DNA from: Acidimicrobiia bacterium
GTDB lineage: Bacteria > Actinomycetota > Acidimicrobiia > Spongiisociales > ZC4RG35
DNA length: 5,817 nucleotides
Direction of reading: 5' to 3'
Assembly: GCA_029865445.1 (NCBI GenBank)
Contig: JAOUGY010000249.1
Location: forward strand, 1-5,817
In this document: in pieces, positions 1 through 5,786 of the stretch
How positions within the stretch are numbered: position 1 is the first letter of the stretch
How the letters are laid out: each line of letters begins with the position of its first letter
The notes under the pieces: model-generated
Databases searched by the model: none
Told to the model about the DNA's origin: nothing
What the model saw: the letters and a program-made list of their open reading frames with translations, nothing else
Program-made: the position numbers and the translations under genes

Positions 1-1
1 G

Positions 2-1396
2 GTGGGCTTTCTCGTTGGTGCTGCGAGGCAAGGCCGGTTTGGTGTCGGCTATCGCCAAGCGTTCGGAGTGGAGGCGGCCCCGGCCGGACGCTCCAGTCTC
101 ACGGTGGTCGAAGTGGACGGTGCGTTCGAGGAATTGGCGGCCATCGGCGGCCCGGGGGCGGTCCGACGTCGGAACGAGGTCTTGAGAGCACTGATGGAGC
201 GAGCGACGAGTGCCGAGCAGGTGTTCATTCGCGAGGTGTTGACCGGCGGCGTCCGGCATGGTGCGCTCGAGGGTGTGGTGGTCGACGCCGCAGCCAGGGT
301 CGGTGACCAGGATGTCGAGGTCGTGCGCCGCGCAGCGATGCTCACCGGTGACCTTGGCGAGGCGTGCCGGCTCGCCGTGACGGGAGATCGGTCGGCGCTC
401 GAATCGGCACGACTGGCCATTGGCAGAGGCGTACTTCCCATGCTCGCCTCGTCGGCGCCGGGGACCGACGAGGCGCTCGAGCAGATGGCGGAGGCTTCCG
501 TCGAGTGGAAGCTCGATGGCGCCCGAATTCAGGTTCACCGTTGGGACGGTGGGGTGCGGATCTTCACTCGGAACCTCAACGACGTGACCGATCGGCTCTC
601 CGGAGTCGTGAGGGCTGTGTCGAGCTTCCAAGCCGGGTCGTTCGTTCTCGACGGAGAGGCGATGGCGCTCGACGGCGACGGTGGCCCGCGGCCGTTTCAG
701 GAGACCATGTCGGACTTCGGGTCCGAGGGCTCCGAATCCGGGCTGGTGCCGTTCTTCTTCGACCTCATCCACCTCGACGGCAAGGACCTGTTCGACTCCC
801 CATTGCGTGACAGATTGGTGCTCCTCGATGAGTTGGTCCCGGGGACCCTTCGGGTACCGAGGGTCCACACCTCGGACCCCGAACAGGCGGCGGCGGTGTT
901 GACCGAGGCCCGAGTTCACCGCCACGAAGGCGTGATGGTGAAGGACCTGTCGTCCCCCTACGAGGCGGGGCGGCGTGGCGCTTCATGGGTGAAGGTGAAG
1001 CCGGCCTACACCCTCGATCTGGTGGTGCTCGCCGTCGAATGGGGTCACGGCCGCAGAGCAGGGAAGTTGTCCAACATCCATCTCGGGGCACTCGACGCGG
1101 AATCCGGGGAATTCGTGATGCTGGGCAAGACGTTCAAGGGGATGACCGACGCCATGTTGGACTTTCAGACGAAACGATTCCTCGAACTAGAGGAACGCAG
1201 GACGAAGGGCACCGTATTCGTGCGCCCTGAACAGGTGGTCGAGATCGCCTTTGACGGCGTCCTGCCTTCACCCCGGTATCCGGCCGGCATGGCGTTGCGG
1301 TTCGCCCGGGTGAAGCGCTACCGCGACGACAAGTCCGCGCTGGAGGCGGACACGATCGACACCGTGCGCGCCATCTTCGAACGCCGGATGGTCTGA
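2..1396 (+). CDS. ligB: ATP-dependent DNA ligase, LigB type (5'-truncated by window edge)
   Basis: This enzyme seals nicks in duplex DNA by three-step nucleotidyl transfer from ATP. The visible 464 codons cover part of the N-terminal DNA-binding domain (about 1-130), the adenylation domain (about 140-335) and the OB-fold domain (about 336-464). Motif I is KLDGAR at 170-175, with Lys170 as the AMP-accepting lysine. Motif III is LDGEAM (216-221), IIIa is FFFDLI (251-256), IV is EGVMVK (309-314) and V is WVKVKP (329-334). A motif VI-like RFARVKRYRDDK lies at 433-444. Mycobacterial LigB is about 507 residues and resembles this sequence throughout. Roughly 35-45 N-terminal residues therefore lie outside the window, and the GTG at base 2 is probably internal. 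LigB enzymes are normally accessory to the NAD-dependent LigA. No Ku or LigD gene is visible nearby. The symbol follows mycobacterial usage, not the unrelated E. coli ligB. Confidence 0.95.
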   Translation: MGFLVGAARQGRFGVGYRQAFGVEAAPAGRSSLTVVEVDGAFEELAAIGGPGAVRRRNEVLRALMERATSAEQVFIREVLTGGVRHGALEGVVVDAAARVGDQDVEVVRRAAMLTGDLGEACRLAVTGDRSALESARLAIGRGVLPMLASSAPGTDEALEQMAEASVEWKLDGARIQVHRWDGGVRIFTRNLNDVTDRLSGVVRAVSSFQAGSFVLDGEAMALDGDGGPRPFQETMSDFGSEGSESGLVPFFFDLIHLDGKDLFDSPLRDRLVLLDELVPGTLRVPRVHTSDPEQAAAVLTEARVHRHEGVMVKDLSSPYEAGRRGASWVKVKPAYTLDLVVLAVEWGHGRRAGKLSNIHLGALDAESGEFVMLGKTFKGMTDAMLDFQTKRFLELEERRTKGTVFVRPEQVVEIAFDGVLPSPRYPAGMALRFARVKRYRDDKSALEADTIDTVRAIFERRMV

Positions 1397-1417
1397 CCTT
1401 CCTTTGACCCTGGCGGC

Positions 1418-1434
1418 CCCGGTCGGGTACCGGG
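1418..1434 (+). terminator. Possible GC-rich hairpin after the ligase gene
   Basis: CCCGGT and ACCGGG can pair as a perfect 6-bp stem around a 5-nt loop (CGGGT), 22 nt after the ligase stop. No T-tract follows, so it is not a canonical intrinsic terminator. In GC-rich actinobacteria such hairpins sometimes mark 3' ends, but short stems also arise often by chance. The remaining bases between the ligase and the VOC gene show no clear promoter. Confidence 0.25.
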
Positions 1435-1488
1435 ATGCTGGGAAGAGGACAGCACCAGGGGGGCGGGCTCGTCTCCCGGGGCTCAACG

Positions 1489-1499
1489 AGGAGGTGATC
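1489..1499 (+). promoter_or_regulatory. Extended Shine-Dalgarno sequence of the VOC gene
   Basis: AGGAGGTGATC is complementary over 11 consecutive bases to the conserved 3' end of bacterial 16S rRNA. The AGGAGG core lies 7 nt before the ATG at 1502, which is ideal spacing and fixes that start. Most genes pair over only 4-6 bases, so this site implies strong translation initiation. Confidence 0.85.
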
Positions 1500-1501
1500 A
1501 C

Positions 1502-2281
1502 ATGAACCCGCTCTTGGCTTCCCGGGTCGGTTTCGTCGACTGGGTCGATCTGGGCACACCCGACATCGCCGGCGCACTCCACTTCTATCGTGAGGTGCTC
1601 GGTTGGGGATATTCGCAGGTGGATGCACCCGTCGCGACCTACTACACCGCCACCACCGATGACGGCGCGGTGGCGGGCCTCAGGGAACTGGGTTCCGGTG
1701 TCGCCCCCGAAACCCCAGCGGCATGGATGATCTACGTACGTGTCGAGTCGGTTGACGACGCGGCAGCGCGAGCGGTGTTGTCTGGTGGCGCGGTCGTGGC
1801 TGGGCCGGTCGACGTCGGTAGTGGCGCGCGCAGCGCCGTCCTCGCTGATCCTGCGGACGCCGTTTTCTCGGTCATTTCGGGACAGGGCTTGCCGGAGATG
1901 GTCCGCGCGACCCCTGGTGCCGTGGTCGGCTGCGAGAACCTGACCCGGGATCTCAGCTCGTCTCTGCACTTCTACAGGGACATGTTCGGCTGGGTCGCCA
2001 AGACGAACCTCGACACCGGATATGTGACGTTCGAGCTCCACGGCGACGAGGTCGGCGGCCTCATGGCGATGCCCGGTGAGGTGCCCGCCGAGGCACCGTC
2101 CCACTGGCTTGTCTACTTCGCGACGTCGAACTGCCGGGAGACTTGTGACAGCGTCGTCGCCCTCGGGGGGAACGTGGGGATGCGCCCGCGGGTGTTCGAG
2201 GTCGCCGACCTCGCAGTCATGATGGCGGTGGCCGAGGATCCGTCTGGGGCCGTGTTCGGGCTCCTGCAGCATCCCGCCTGA
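1502..2281 (+). CDS. Tandem two-domain VOC (glyoxalase/bleomycin-resistance fold) protein
   Basis: The 259-residue protein has two vicinal oxygen chelate domains, at about 9-126 and 138-257. The internal duplication is plain: LHFYR followed by GW occurs at 26-30 and again at 155-159, and each domain ends in a DP...VF strand (DPADAVFSV and DPSGAVFGL). Length and motifs such as WVDL near the N-terminus, HWLVYF and the C-terminal DPSGAVF resemble M. tuberculosis Rv0577 (Cfp30B) and its many actinobacterial relatives. The reaction is unknown. The usual first-strand metal ligand (His/Glu) is not evident in domain 1, where Asp13-Trp-Val-Asp16 sits. Domain 2 has Glu145 in that region. A metal-free binding protein or an atypical enzyme are both possible. 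There is no signal peptide, so it is cytosolic. Names such as glyoxalase or hydroxylase for this family are not functional evidence. Confidence 0.9.
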   Translation: MNPLLASRVGFVDWVDLGTPDIAGALHFYREVLGWGYSQVDAPVATYYTATTDDGAVAGLRELGSGVAPETPAAWMIYVRVESVDDAAARAVLSGGAVVAGPVDVGSGARSAVLADPADAVFSVISGQGLPEMVRATPGAVVGCENLTRDLSSSLHFYRDMFGWVAKTNLDTGYVTFELHGDEVGGLMAMPGEVPAEAPSHWLVYFATSNCRETCDSVVALGGNVGMRPRVFEVADLAVMMAVAEDPSGAVFGLLQHPA

Positions 2282-2293
2282 GAACTGCGACCT

Positions 2294-2341
2294 GCTCGGC
2301 GCTCGAGGACGAGCCGGCTGGAGAAGGACGAGCCGCCGAGC
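2294..2341. repeat. 8-bp inverted repeat downstream of the VOC gene
   Basis: GCTCGGCG (2294-2301) and CGCCGAGC (2334-2341) are perfect reverse complements separated by 32 bases. A smaller stem, GCTCG/CGAGC around AGGA, can form at 2301-2314. The structure starts 13 nt after the VOC stop. It could be a terminator without a U-tract or part of a structured leader for the esterase gene. This is sequence inspection only; no folding energy was calculated. Confidence 0.35.
2306..2335. repeat. 11-bp direct repeat, 19-bp period
   Basis: AGGACGAGCCG occurs at 2306-2316 and again at 2325-2335, exact over 11 bases. The 19-bp offset is a little under two helical turns, so both copies would face nearly the same side of the DNA. 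That would suit paired regulator sites upstream of the esterase gene, but no regulator is visible and low-complexity GC-rich sequence may explain it. Confidence 0.4.
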
Positions 2342-2348
2342 GGATGGG

Positions 2349-2375
2349 GGAGATTCCTCCCTCGGAGGAGGCTCC
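2349..2375 (+). promoter_or_regulatory. Hairpin that pairs the Shine-Dalgarno sequence of a short upstream ORF
   Basis: TCCTCC (2355-2360) pairs with GGAGGA (2364-2369) around a 3-nt CTC loop. An outer helix of GGAG (2349-2352) with CTCC (2372-2375) is separated from it by a 2x2 internal loop. The pairing covers most of AGGAGG at 2366-2371, which lies 4 nt before an ATG at 2376. If transcribed, this RNA would hide the ribosome binding site of the short ORF. No U-tract follows, so a terminator role is less likely. Function is inferred. Confidence 0.4.
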
Positions 2376-2426
2376 ATGAGAGCGGCCGTCGGCGGGCAAG
2401 CCCCTGCTCGCGTTATCTTGCGATGA
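2376..2426 (+). CDS. Candidate 16-codon leader ORF overlapping the esterase start
   Basis: ATG at 2376 follows AGGAGG (2366-2371) with 4-nt spacing and opens a 16-residue reading frame, MRAAVGGQAPARVILR, ending in TGA at 2424-2426. The stop overlaps the esterase ATG at 2423-2425 in an ATGA arrangement, the classic geometry for translational coupling. The esterase itself has no purine-rich ribosome binding site, which fits ribosomes arriving from this ORF. The peptide resembles nothing I recognise and has no run of one amino acid that would suggest attenuation. The translating act may matter more than the peptide. A chance ORF remains plausible because it is short and the region is GC-rich. 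Confidence 0.4.
   Translation: MRAAVGGQAPARVILR
2414..2419 (+). promoter_or_regulatory. Possible -10 element for a leaderless esterase transcript
   Basis: TATCTT fits the actinobacterial TANNNT -10 consensus. Its last T is 7 nt before base 2426, so transcription would start on the second of the two tandem ATG codons (2423 and 2426). That would give a leaderless mRNA and explain the missing ribosome binding site. No convincing -35 hexamer is visible. This reading competes with coupling to the short ORF at 2376. Confidence 0.35.
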
Positions 2427-3358
2427 TGTCGATCCCCACCGAGACCCCGGCGGAAATCTCTGCGTTCAATGGTTGGGTCGAGCGGGAGACCCGCGACCTC
2501 CCGAAATTGTGGGACGTCGGGCCGGAACTAGCCCGAAAGGCGCGCGACGAGGGCAAGTCGATCTTCGGGCCGCTCGTCATCTCAGACCGTGCGTCGGTGT
2601 TCTCGATTGCGGCCGGCGACCGCAAGATCGGTCTTCGGGTCATTCCGCCGAAAGGGTCGGTCCGGGGAGTGTTCATGCACGTGCACGGCGGTGGCTGGGT
2701 CCTGGGAGCGGCCGATCATCACGACCCCATGCTGGAGCGGCTTGCCGATGCGACCGGTTTGACCGTCGTGTCGGTGGACTACCGGCTTGCGCCCGAACAC
2801 CCATACCCGGCTGCTCCCGACGACTGCGAGGCCGCAGCCCTCTGGCTGGTGGACAATGCGGAAGAACGGTTCGGCGTTCCTGTCGTGGCGATCGGGGGAG
2901 AGTCGGCGGGCGCTCACCTGGCTGCGGTGACGATGCTGCGCCTTCGCGACAATCACGACGTACATCCGTTCCGCGCTGCCTTGCTGACGTACGGCATGTA
3001 CGACCTTCGGGGGACGCCGAGCGCCCGCACTTTCGGTGATCGTCCGCTGATCCTTCCCACCCCTGTGATCGAATGGTTCGTCGATCAGTTCACGGGTGGT
3101 GACGATCTCGAGCACCCGGACGTGAGTCCGCTCATGGCCGCCCTCCACGACATGCCCCCGGCGTTGTTCACGGTGGGCGACCTGGATCCATTGATCGATG
3201 ATTCGTTGTTCATGGCGGCGCGATGGGCGGCGGCGGGCAGCGAATGCGCTCTCGAGGTGTGGCCGCACGCGATTCATGCATGGGACTACTTCGAGACCGG
3301 GTACGGGCTCGCGGCGCGCGACCGAATGGCCGAATTCCTCAATGACCGGTTGGCGTGA
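2423..3358 (+). CDS. Alpha/beta-hydrolase, hormone-sensitive lipase (HSL) family esterase
   Basis: This is a predicted cytosolic carboxylester hydrolase of 311 residues, a usual length for the bacterial HSL (family IV) group. The oxyanion-hole motif HVHGGGW lies at 86-92. The nucleophile elbow GESAG is at 159-163 with Ser161. The likely acid is Asp255 in DLDPL, and the likely base is His285 in HAW. The VDYRLAPEHPYPAAPDD stretch (118-134) is typical of the family. GESAG replaces the more common GDSAG. The natural ester is unknown; arylacetamide deacetylase or lipase names would be over-specific. Two tandem ATGs (2423, 2426) can start it, and neither has a Shine-Dalgarno site. The frame is open back to 2282 but contains no ATG, GTG or TTG upstream. 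The stop lies 39 nt before the next hydrolase gene, so the two are probably cotranscribed. Confidence 0.92.
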   Translation: MMSIPTETPAEISAFNGWVERETRDLPKLWDVGPELARKARDEGKSIFGPLVISDRASVFSIAAGDRKIGLRVIPPKGSVRGVFMHVHGGGWVLGAADHHDPMLERLADATGLTVVSVDYRLAPEHPYPAAPDDCEAAALWLVDNAEERFGVPVVAIGGESAGAHLAAVTMLRLRDNHDVHPFRAALLTYGMYDLRGTPSARTFGDRPLILPTPVIEWFVDQFTGGDDLEHPDVSPLMAALHDMPPALFTVGDLDPLIDDSLFMAARWAAAGSECALEVWPHAIHAWDYFETGYGLAARDRMAEFLNDRLA

Positions 3359-3386
3359 CGGAGGTAGGGTCGGAGGTGCAGTCTCG

Positions 3387-3392
3387 AGGAGG
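3387..3392 (+). promoter_or_regulatory. Ribosome binding site deciding the start of the MBL-fold hydrolase
   Basis: AGGAGG lies 5 nt before ATG at 3398 but only 2 nt before the in-frame TTG at 3395. Two bases is too close for efficient initiation, so the ATG is the better start. Confidence 0.75.
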
Positions 3393-3397
3393 AATTG

Positions 3398-4105
3398 ATG
3401 GATCTCAACGGCATCGAACTGACCTGGTTGGGACACGCCGGTGTCCGGTTGCGACTCGATGACGGGACGACGGTCCTCGTCGACCCGTGGCTGACGGGGA
3501 ATCCGGCCTGTCCGGAGTCGGAGCAGAGCCAGGAGCGCATCGACGCCATCTACCTGACTCACGGTCACTTCGATCACTTTGGCGACACCTTGTCTCTGGC
3601 CCGCGAACACGGCTGCCAGGTCTTCGCCATTCATGAGATCGCCGTCTACCTCGAGGGGCAAGGAATCGAGGCCGCGGTCGGCTCCAACAAGGGCGGGATG
3701 GTGGAGGGACCGGGCGGTATTCGTGGCTTCCTCACCGACGCCGTACATTCCTCGGGAATCTCGGGGGACACCGGCATCGTTTCAGGTGGAGAGGCTGGCG
3801 GCTGGATCTTCGACGTTCCGAACGGTCCCACGATCTACCACGCCGGCGACACGACCATCTTCGGCGACATGACGCTCATCAAGGACATCTTCTCACCCGA
3901 CATCGCACTGCTCCCGATCGGAGGTCATTACACGATGGGCGCGGGCATCGCGGCCAAAGCCGCGAAGTTGATCGGGGCCGAGACGATCATCCCGATCCAC
4001 TTCGGCACGTTCCCGATCCTCGCCGGAACGCCCGATGAGCTGACCGACGCCGGCGGCGGGGCGTTCGAAGTGCAGGCGCTGGAGCCCGGCGTGCCCGTCA
4101 CATAG
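3398..4105 (+). CDS. UPF0173 / UlaG-like metallo-beta-lactamase-fold hydrolase
   Basis: This is a predicted cytosolic metal-dependent hydrolase of 235 residues, close to the usual UPF0173 length of about 225-240. The metal motif is HGHFDH at 55-60, giving His55, His57, Asp59 and His60. His117 (DAVHSS), Asp151 (YHAGDT) and His201 (PIHFGT) complete a dinuclear metal site as known for the fold. The N-terminal LGHAG (11-15) and LVDPWLTGNP (27-36) are characteristic of the UlaG-like branch, whose named member is L-ascorbate-6-phosphate lactonase. No ascorbate-utilisation genes are nearby, so that substrate is not supported. UPF0173 members are mostly uncharacterised. It follows the esterase by 39 nt and probably shares its mRNA. 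Its stop is 7 nt from the stop of the convergent minus-strand gene. Confidence 0.92.
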   Translation: MDLNGIELTWLGHAGVRLRLDDGTTVLVDPWLTGNPACPESEQSQERIDAIYLTHGHFDHFGDTLSLAREHGCQVFAIHEIAVYLEGQGIEAAVGSNKGGMVEGPGGIRGFLTDAVHSSGISGDTGIVSGGEAGGWIFDVPNGPTIYHAGDTTIFGDMTLIKDIFSPDIALLPIGGHYTMGAGIAAKAAKLIGAETIIPIHFGTFPILAGTPDELTDAGGGAFEVQALEPGVPVT

Positions 4106-4112
4106 CTGCGGT

Positions 4113-4814
4113 TCATTTCTTGCAGGCAGCGGCGGACGCCATCACGGCCCACATCTCCGCGCGAACCGAGGGAGGCACGGTCCCCGAGTCGGGTCCGGTG
4201 GCCGCGAACGTGGCGGCGCTGGGGTCGAAGTGCCACATGAAGACCTCGGCTGCCACCTCGATCCCACGTATCTCCCACTCGAGTTCGAGGTCGTCCCAGC
4301 CTTCGTACCCGAACGTGTCCAGCCAGCAGTCCGCGTGCTCCCTCGCCATGGAGGTGTCCGTCCACACGTGGCCCAACTCGTGGAGCAGGGTCTCGCGGGT
4401 GTAGCGGGGATCGTCTTCGCACACGAATACCGCGTAGGGGCGGCCTTCCACGGCAGGAGGCACTGCCAGTCCGGATGCCCCGTCGCAGGAGCGCGTGCGG
4501 TCGGAGAAGTAGATGTGCACCCGGTCGGGGAGTTCGAGTTCCGCTTCCACGAGTGCCTTGGCGGAAGCCGCGATCTCGCGGTCCTCTTCGTCACGGGCGT
4601 GGATCCTCCATGAATCGAGATCCGTCGACTCGGTCACCCTCGCGATCATCGGGAGGTCGCCTGTCAGCACCCGCGGTATGTCGGTGAGATTCTCCGAATC
4701 CGGCAGTGTTGTGCCCACTGTGCCGAACACGAGCAGGCCGATCAGGGCTGCCGCGAGCAGCAATCGGAGAACGCCGATCCCGATCAATACGGCGCCCAAT
4801 GGTCGAGAGATCAT
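4113..4814 (-). CDS. Membrane-anchored putative zinc metallopeptidase (HELGH), uncharacterised
   Basis: I do not recognise a named family for this 233-residue protein. Residues 8-32 form one hydrophobic segment, broken only by Arg17, with no clear signal-peptidase site. It is probably an N-terminal anchor with the rest outside the membrane. LLHELGHVW (143-151) contains HExxH (His145, Glu146, His149), the zincin active-site signature. A second conserved-looking helix, GIEVAAEVFMW (184-194), offers Glu186 or Glu190 as a third ligand, as in gluzincins with an ExxAE pattern. Cys110, Cys132, Cys163 and Cys231 could form disulfides in an exported domain. The substrate is unknown. The ATG at 4814 has no strong ribosome binding site. 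It begins 43 nt after the aldolase-family gene stops, so it is likely translated from the same mRNA. Confidence 0.8.
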   Translation of the reverse strand: MISRPLGAVLIGIGVLRLLLAAALIGLLVFGTVGTTLPDSENLTDIPRVLTGDLPMIARVTESTDLDSWRIHARDEEDREIAASAKALVEAELELPDRVHIYFSDRTRSCDGASGLAVPPAVEGRPYAVFVCEDDPRYTRETLLHELGHVWTDTSMAREHADCWLDTFGYEGWDDLELEWEIRGIEVAAEVFMWHFDPSAATFAATGPDSGTVPPSVRAEMWAVMASAAACKK

Positions 4815-4857
4815 GCCGAAGCCGCCACGAGGGTCACGGAGCAGAGTTGGGCGGGGC

Positions 4858-5784
4858 TCAGCGCCCGGTTGCTTTCCAGCCGTACTGTTCTGCGAGTCCG
4901 AGTTCCGCCACGATCCGGATTCCCCGCTCGAGGTCGGGTCCTTCGAGCATTCGCAGCGGGCGTCTGAGGTCGCCGGTGGGCAGACCGACCGCGTTCATGA
5001 GCGACTTGAGGGCGACCGGGTTCGTCCACGCATACACATAGTGCCAGAGGTCGAGAATGCGAACATAGGTCTCCCTGAAGTTCTCGACATCGTCGTGGTT
5101 CTGCCATGGGGTGGAGATCGTCGCCAGTTCTCGCGGGGCCAAGTTGCCGGTCATGTTGGCGGTGCCGTGTCCGCCCAGGCTCATCGTTGCGAGTACGAGG
5201 CCCAGGTTTGGCGAATCGCAGCACATGATGGAAGCGTCGGGCTTCGCCGCCAGCATCTGCGCCACCTGTCCAACCCGCGTTGTCGACTCCTTGTGAACGA
5301 CGTAGTTGGGGTGTTCGAAGATCTGGAGAAGTTGATTCCAGTGCATGTCCGACTGGACCCGGGGTGGGTTGTTGTAGATGCCGAGCGGAAGGTCGACGGC
5401 GTCGGCGATGGTCAAAAAGTAATCGACGAGGTCGTCGGGGCTGGCGCAGATGTAGGCCGGCGCAGTGATGATGGCGCCATCGGCGCCGTTGTCGGCCGCG
5501 AATCGGGTCATGTCGACGGCCGCGTCCGTCGTCGGTCCGGAGCAGCCATAGAAGAAGGGCATGCCGGCGGGCCGCATCTCCACGGTCCGCCGGATCAGTT
5601 CATGACGCTCCTCCGTCGAGAGCATCGACACTTCCCCGGTCGATCCCATGAAGAGCAGGGCGCTCGATCCGTTTTCGGCCTGGAATCCGATGAGGTCCTG
5701 CAGAGCCCCGTAGTCGATGGCCCCTTCCGAATCGAACGGGGTGATCATGGCGACGAAGGACCCGGTGATCGAAAGCCTCGGCAT
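4858..5784 (-). CDS. DapA/N-acetylneuraminate lyase family class I aldolase
   Basis: This is a Schiff-base TIM-barrel enzyme that cleaves or condenses pyruvate or related 2-oxoacids. At 308 residues it is a little longer than E. coli DapA (292). GSTGE (47-51) is the pyruvate carboxylate motif. Tyr137 in IYNNP is the catalytic tyrosine, and Lys165 in VVHKEST is the Schiff-base lysine. Tyr111 aligns with Tyr107 of E. coli DapA, and Arg142 sits five residues after Tyr137, as Arg138 does there. Ser48 replaces the DapA triad Thr44. The C-terminal NPVALKSLM and GLPTGDLRRPLRML stretches also match the family. A DapA (dihydrodipicolinate synthase) role is possible, but no lysine or cell-wall genes are adjacent and many paralogues use other 2-oxoacids, so no symbol is given. 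No upstream in-frame start is visible and no Shine-Dalgarno site precedes the ATG. Confidence 0.92.
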   Translation of the reverse strand: MPRLSITGSFVAMITPFDSEGAIDYGALQDLIGFQAENGSSALLFMGSTGEVSMLSTEERHELIRRTVEMRPAGMPFFYGCSGPTTDAAVDMTRFAADNGADGAIITAPAYICASPDDLVDYFLTIADAVDLPLGIYNNPPRVQSDMHWNQLLQIFEHPNYVVHKESTTRVGQVAQMLAAKPDASIMCCDSPNLGLVLATMSLGGHGTANMTGNLAPRELATISTPWQNHDDVENFRETYVRILDLWHYVYAWTNPVALKSLMNAVGLPTGDLRRPLRMLEGPDLERGIRIVAELGLAEQYGWKATGR

Positions 5785-5786
5785 GA

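Noticed and set aside
2..4. GTG at base 2 as the true ligase start.
   Set aside because: Family alignment puts this point about 35-45 residues inside the N-terminal domain, so the real start lies before the window.
1268..2377. A 369-codon open frame on the minus strand over the VOC gene and ligase end.
   Set aside because: It runs antisense to well-supported genes and shows no motif of its own; it is a GC-bias shadow.
2282..2422. An N-terminal extension of the esterase through the gap.
   Set aside because: The frame is open back to the VOC stop but has no ATG, GTG or TTG before 2423, and the encoded sequence does not resemble the family.
3395..3397. TTG as the start of the MBL-fold hydrolase.
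   Set aside because: It is only 2 nt from AGGAGG, while the ATG at 3398 has workable 5-nt spacing and better fits the family N-terminus.
2582..3748. A 388-codon open frame on the minus strand across the esterase and MBL-fold genes.
   Set aside because: It is antisense to two genes with complete catalytic motifs, and its translation is rich in Arg, His and Pro without recognisable domains. Long antisense frames are expected in GC-rich coding DNA.
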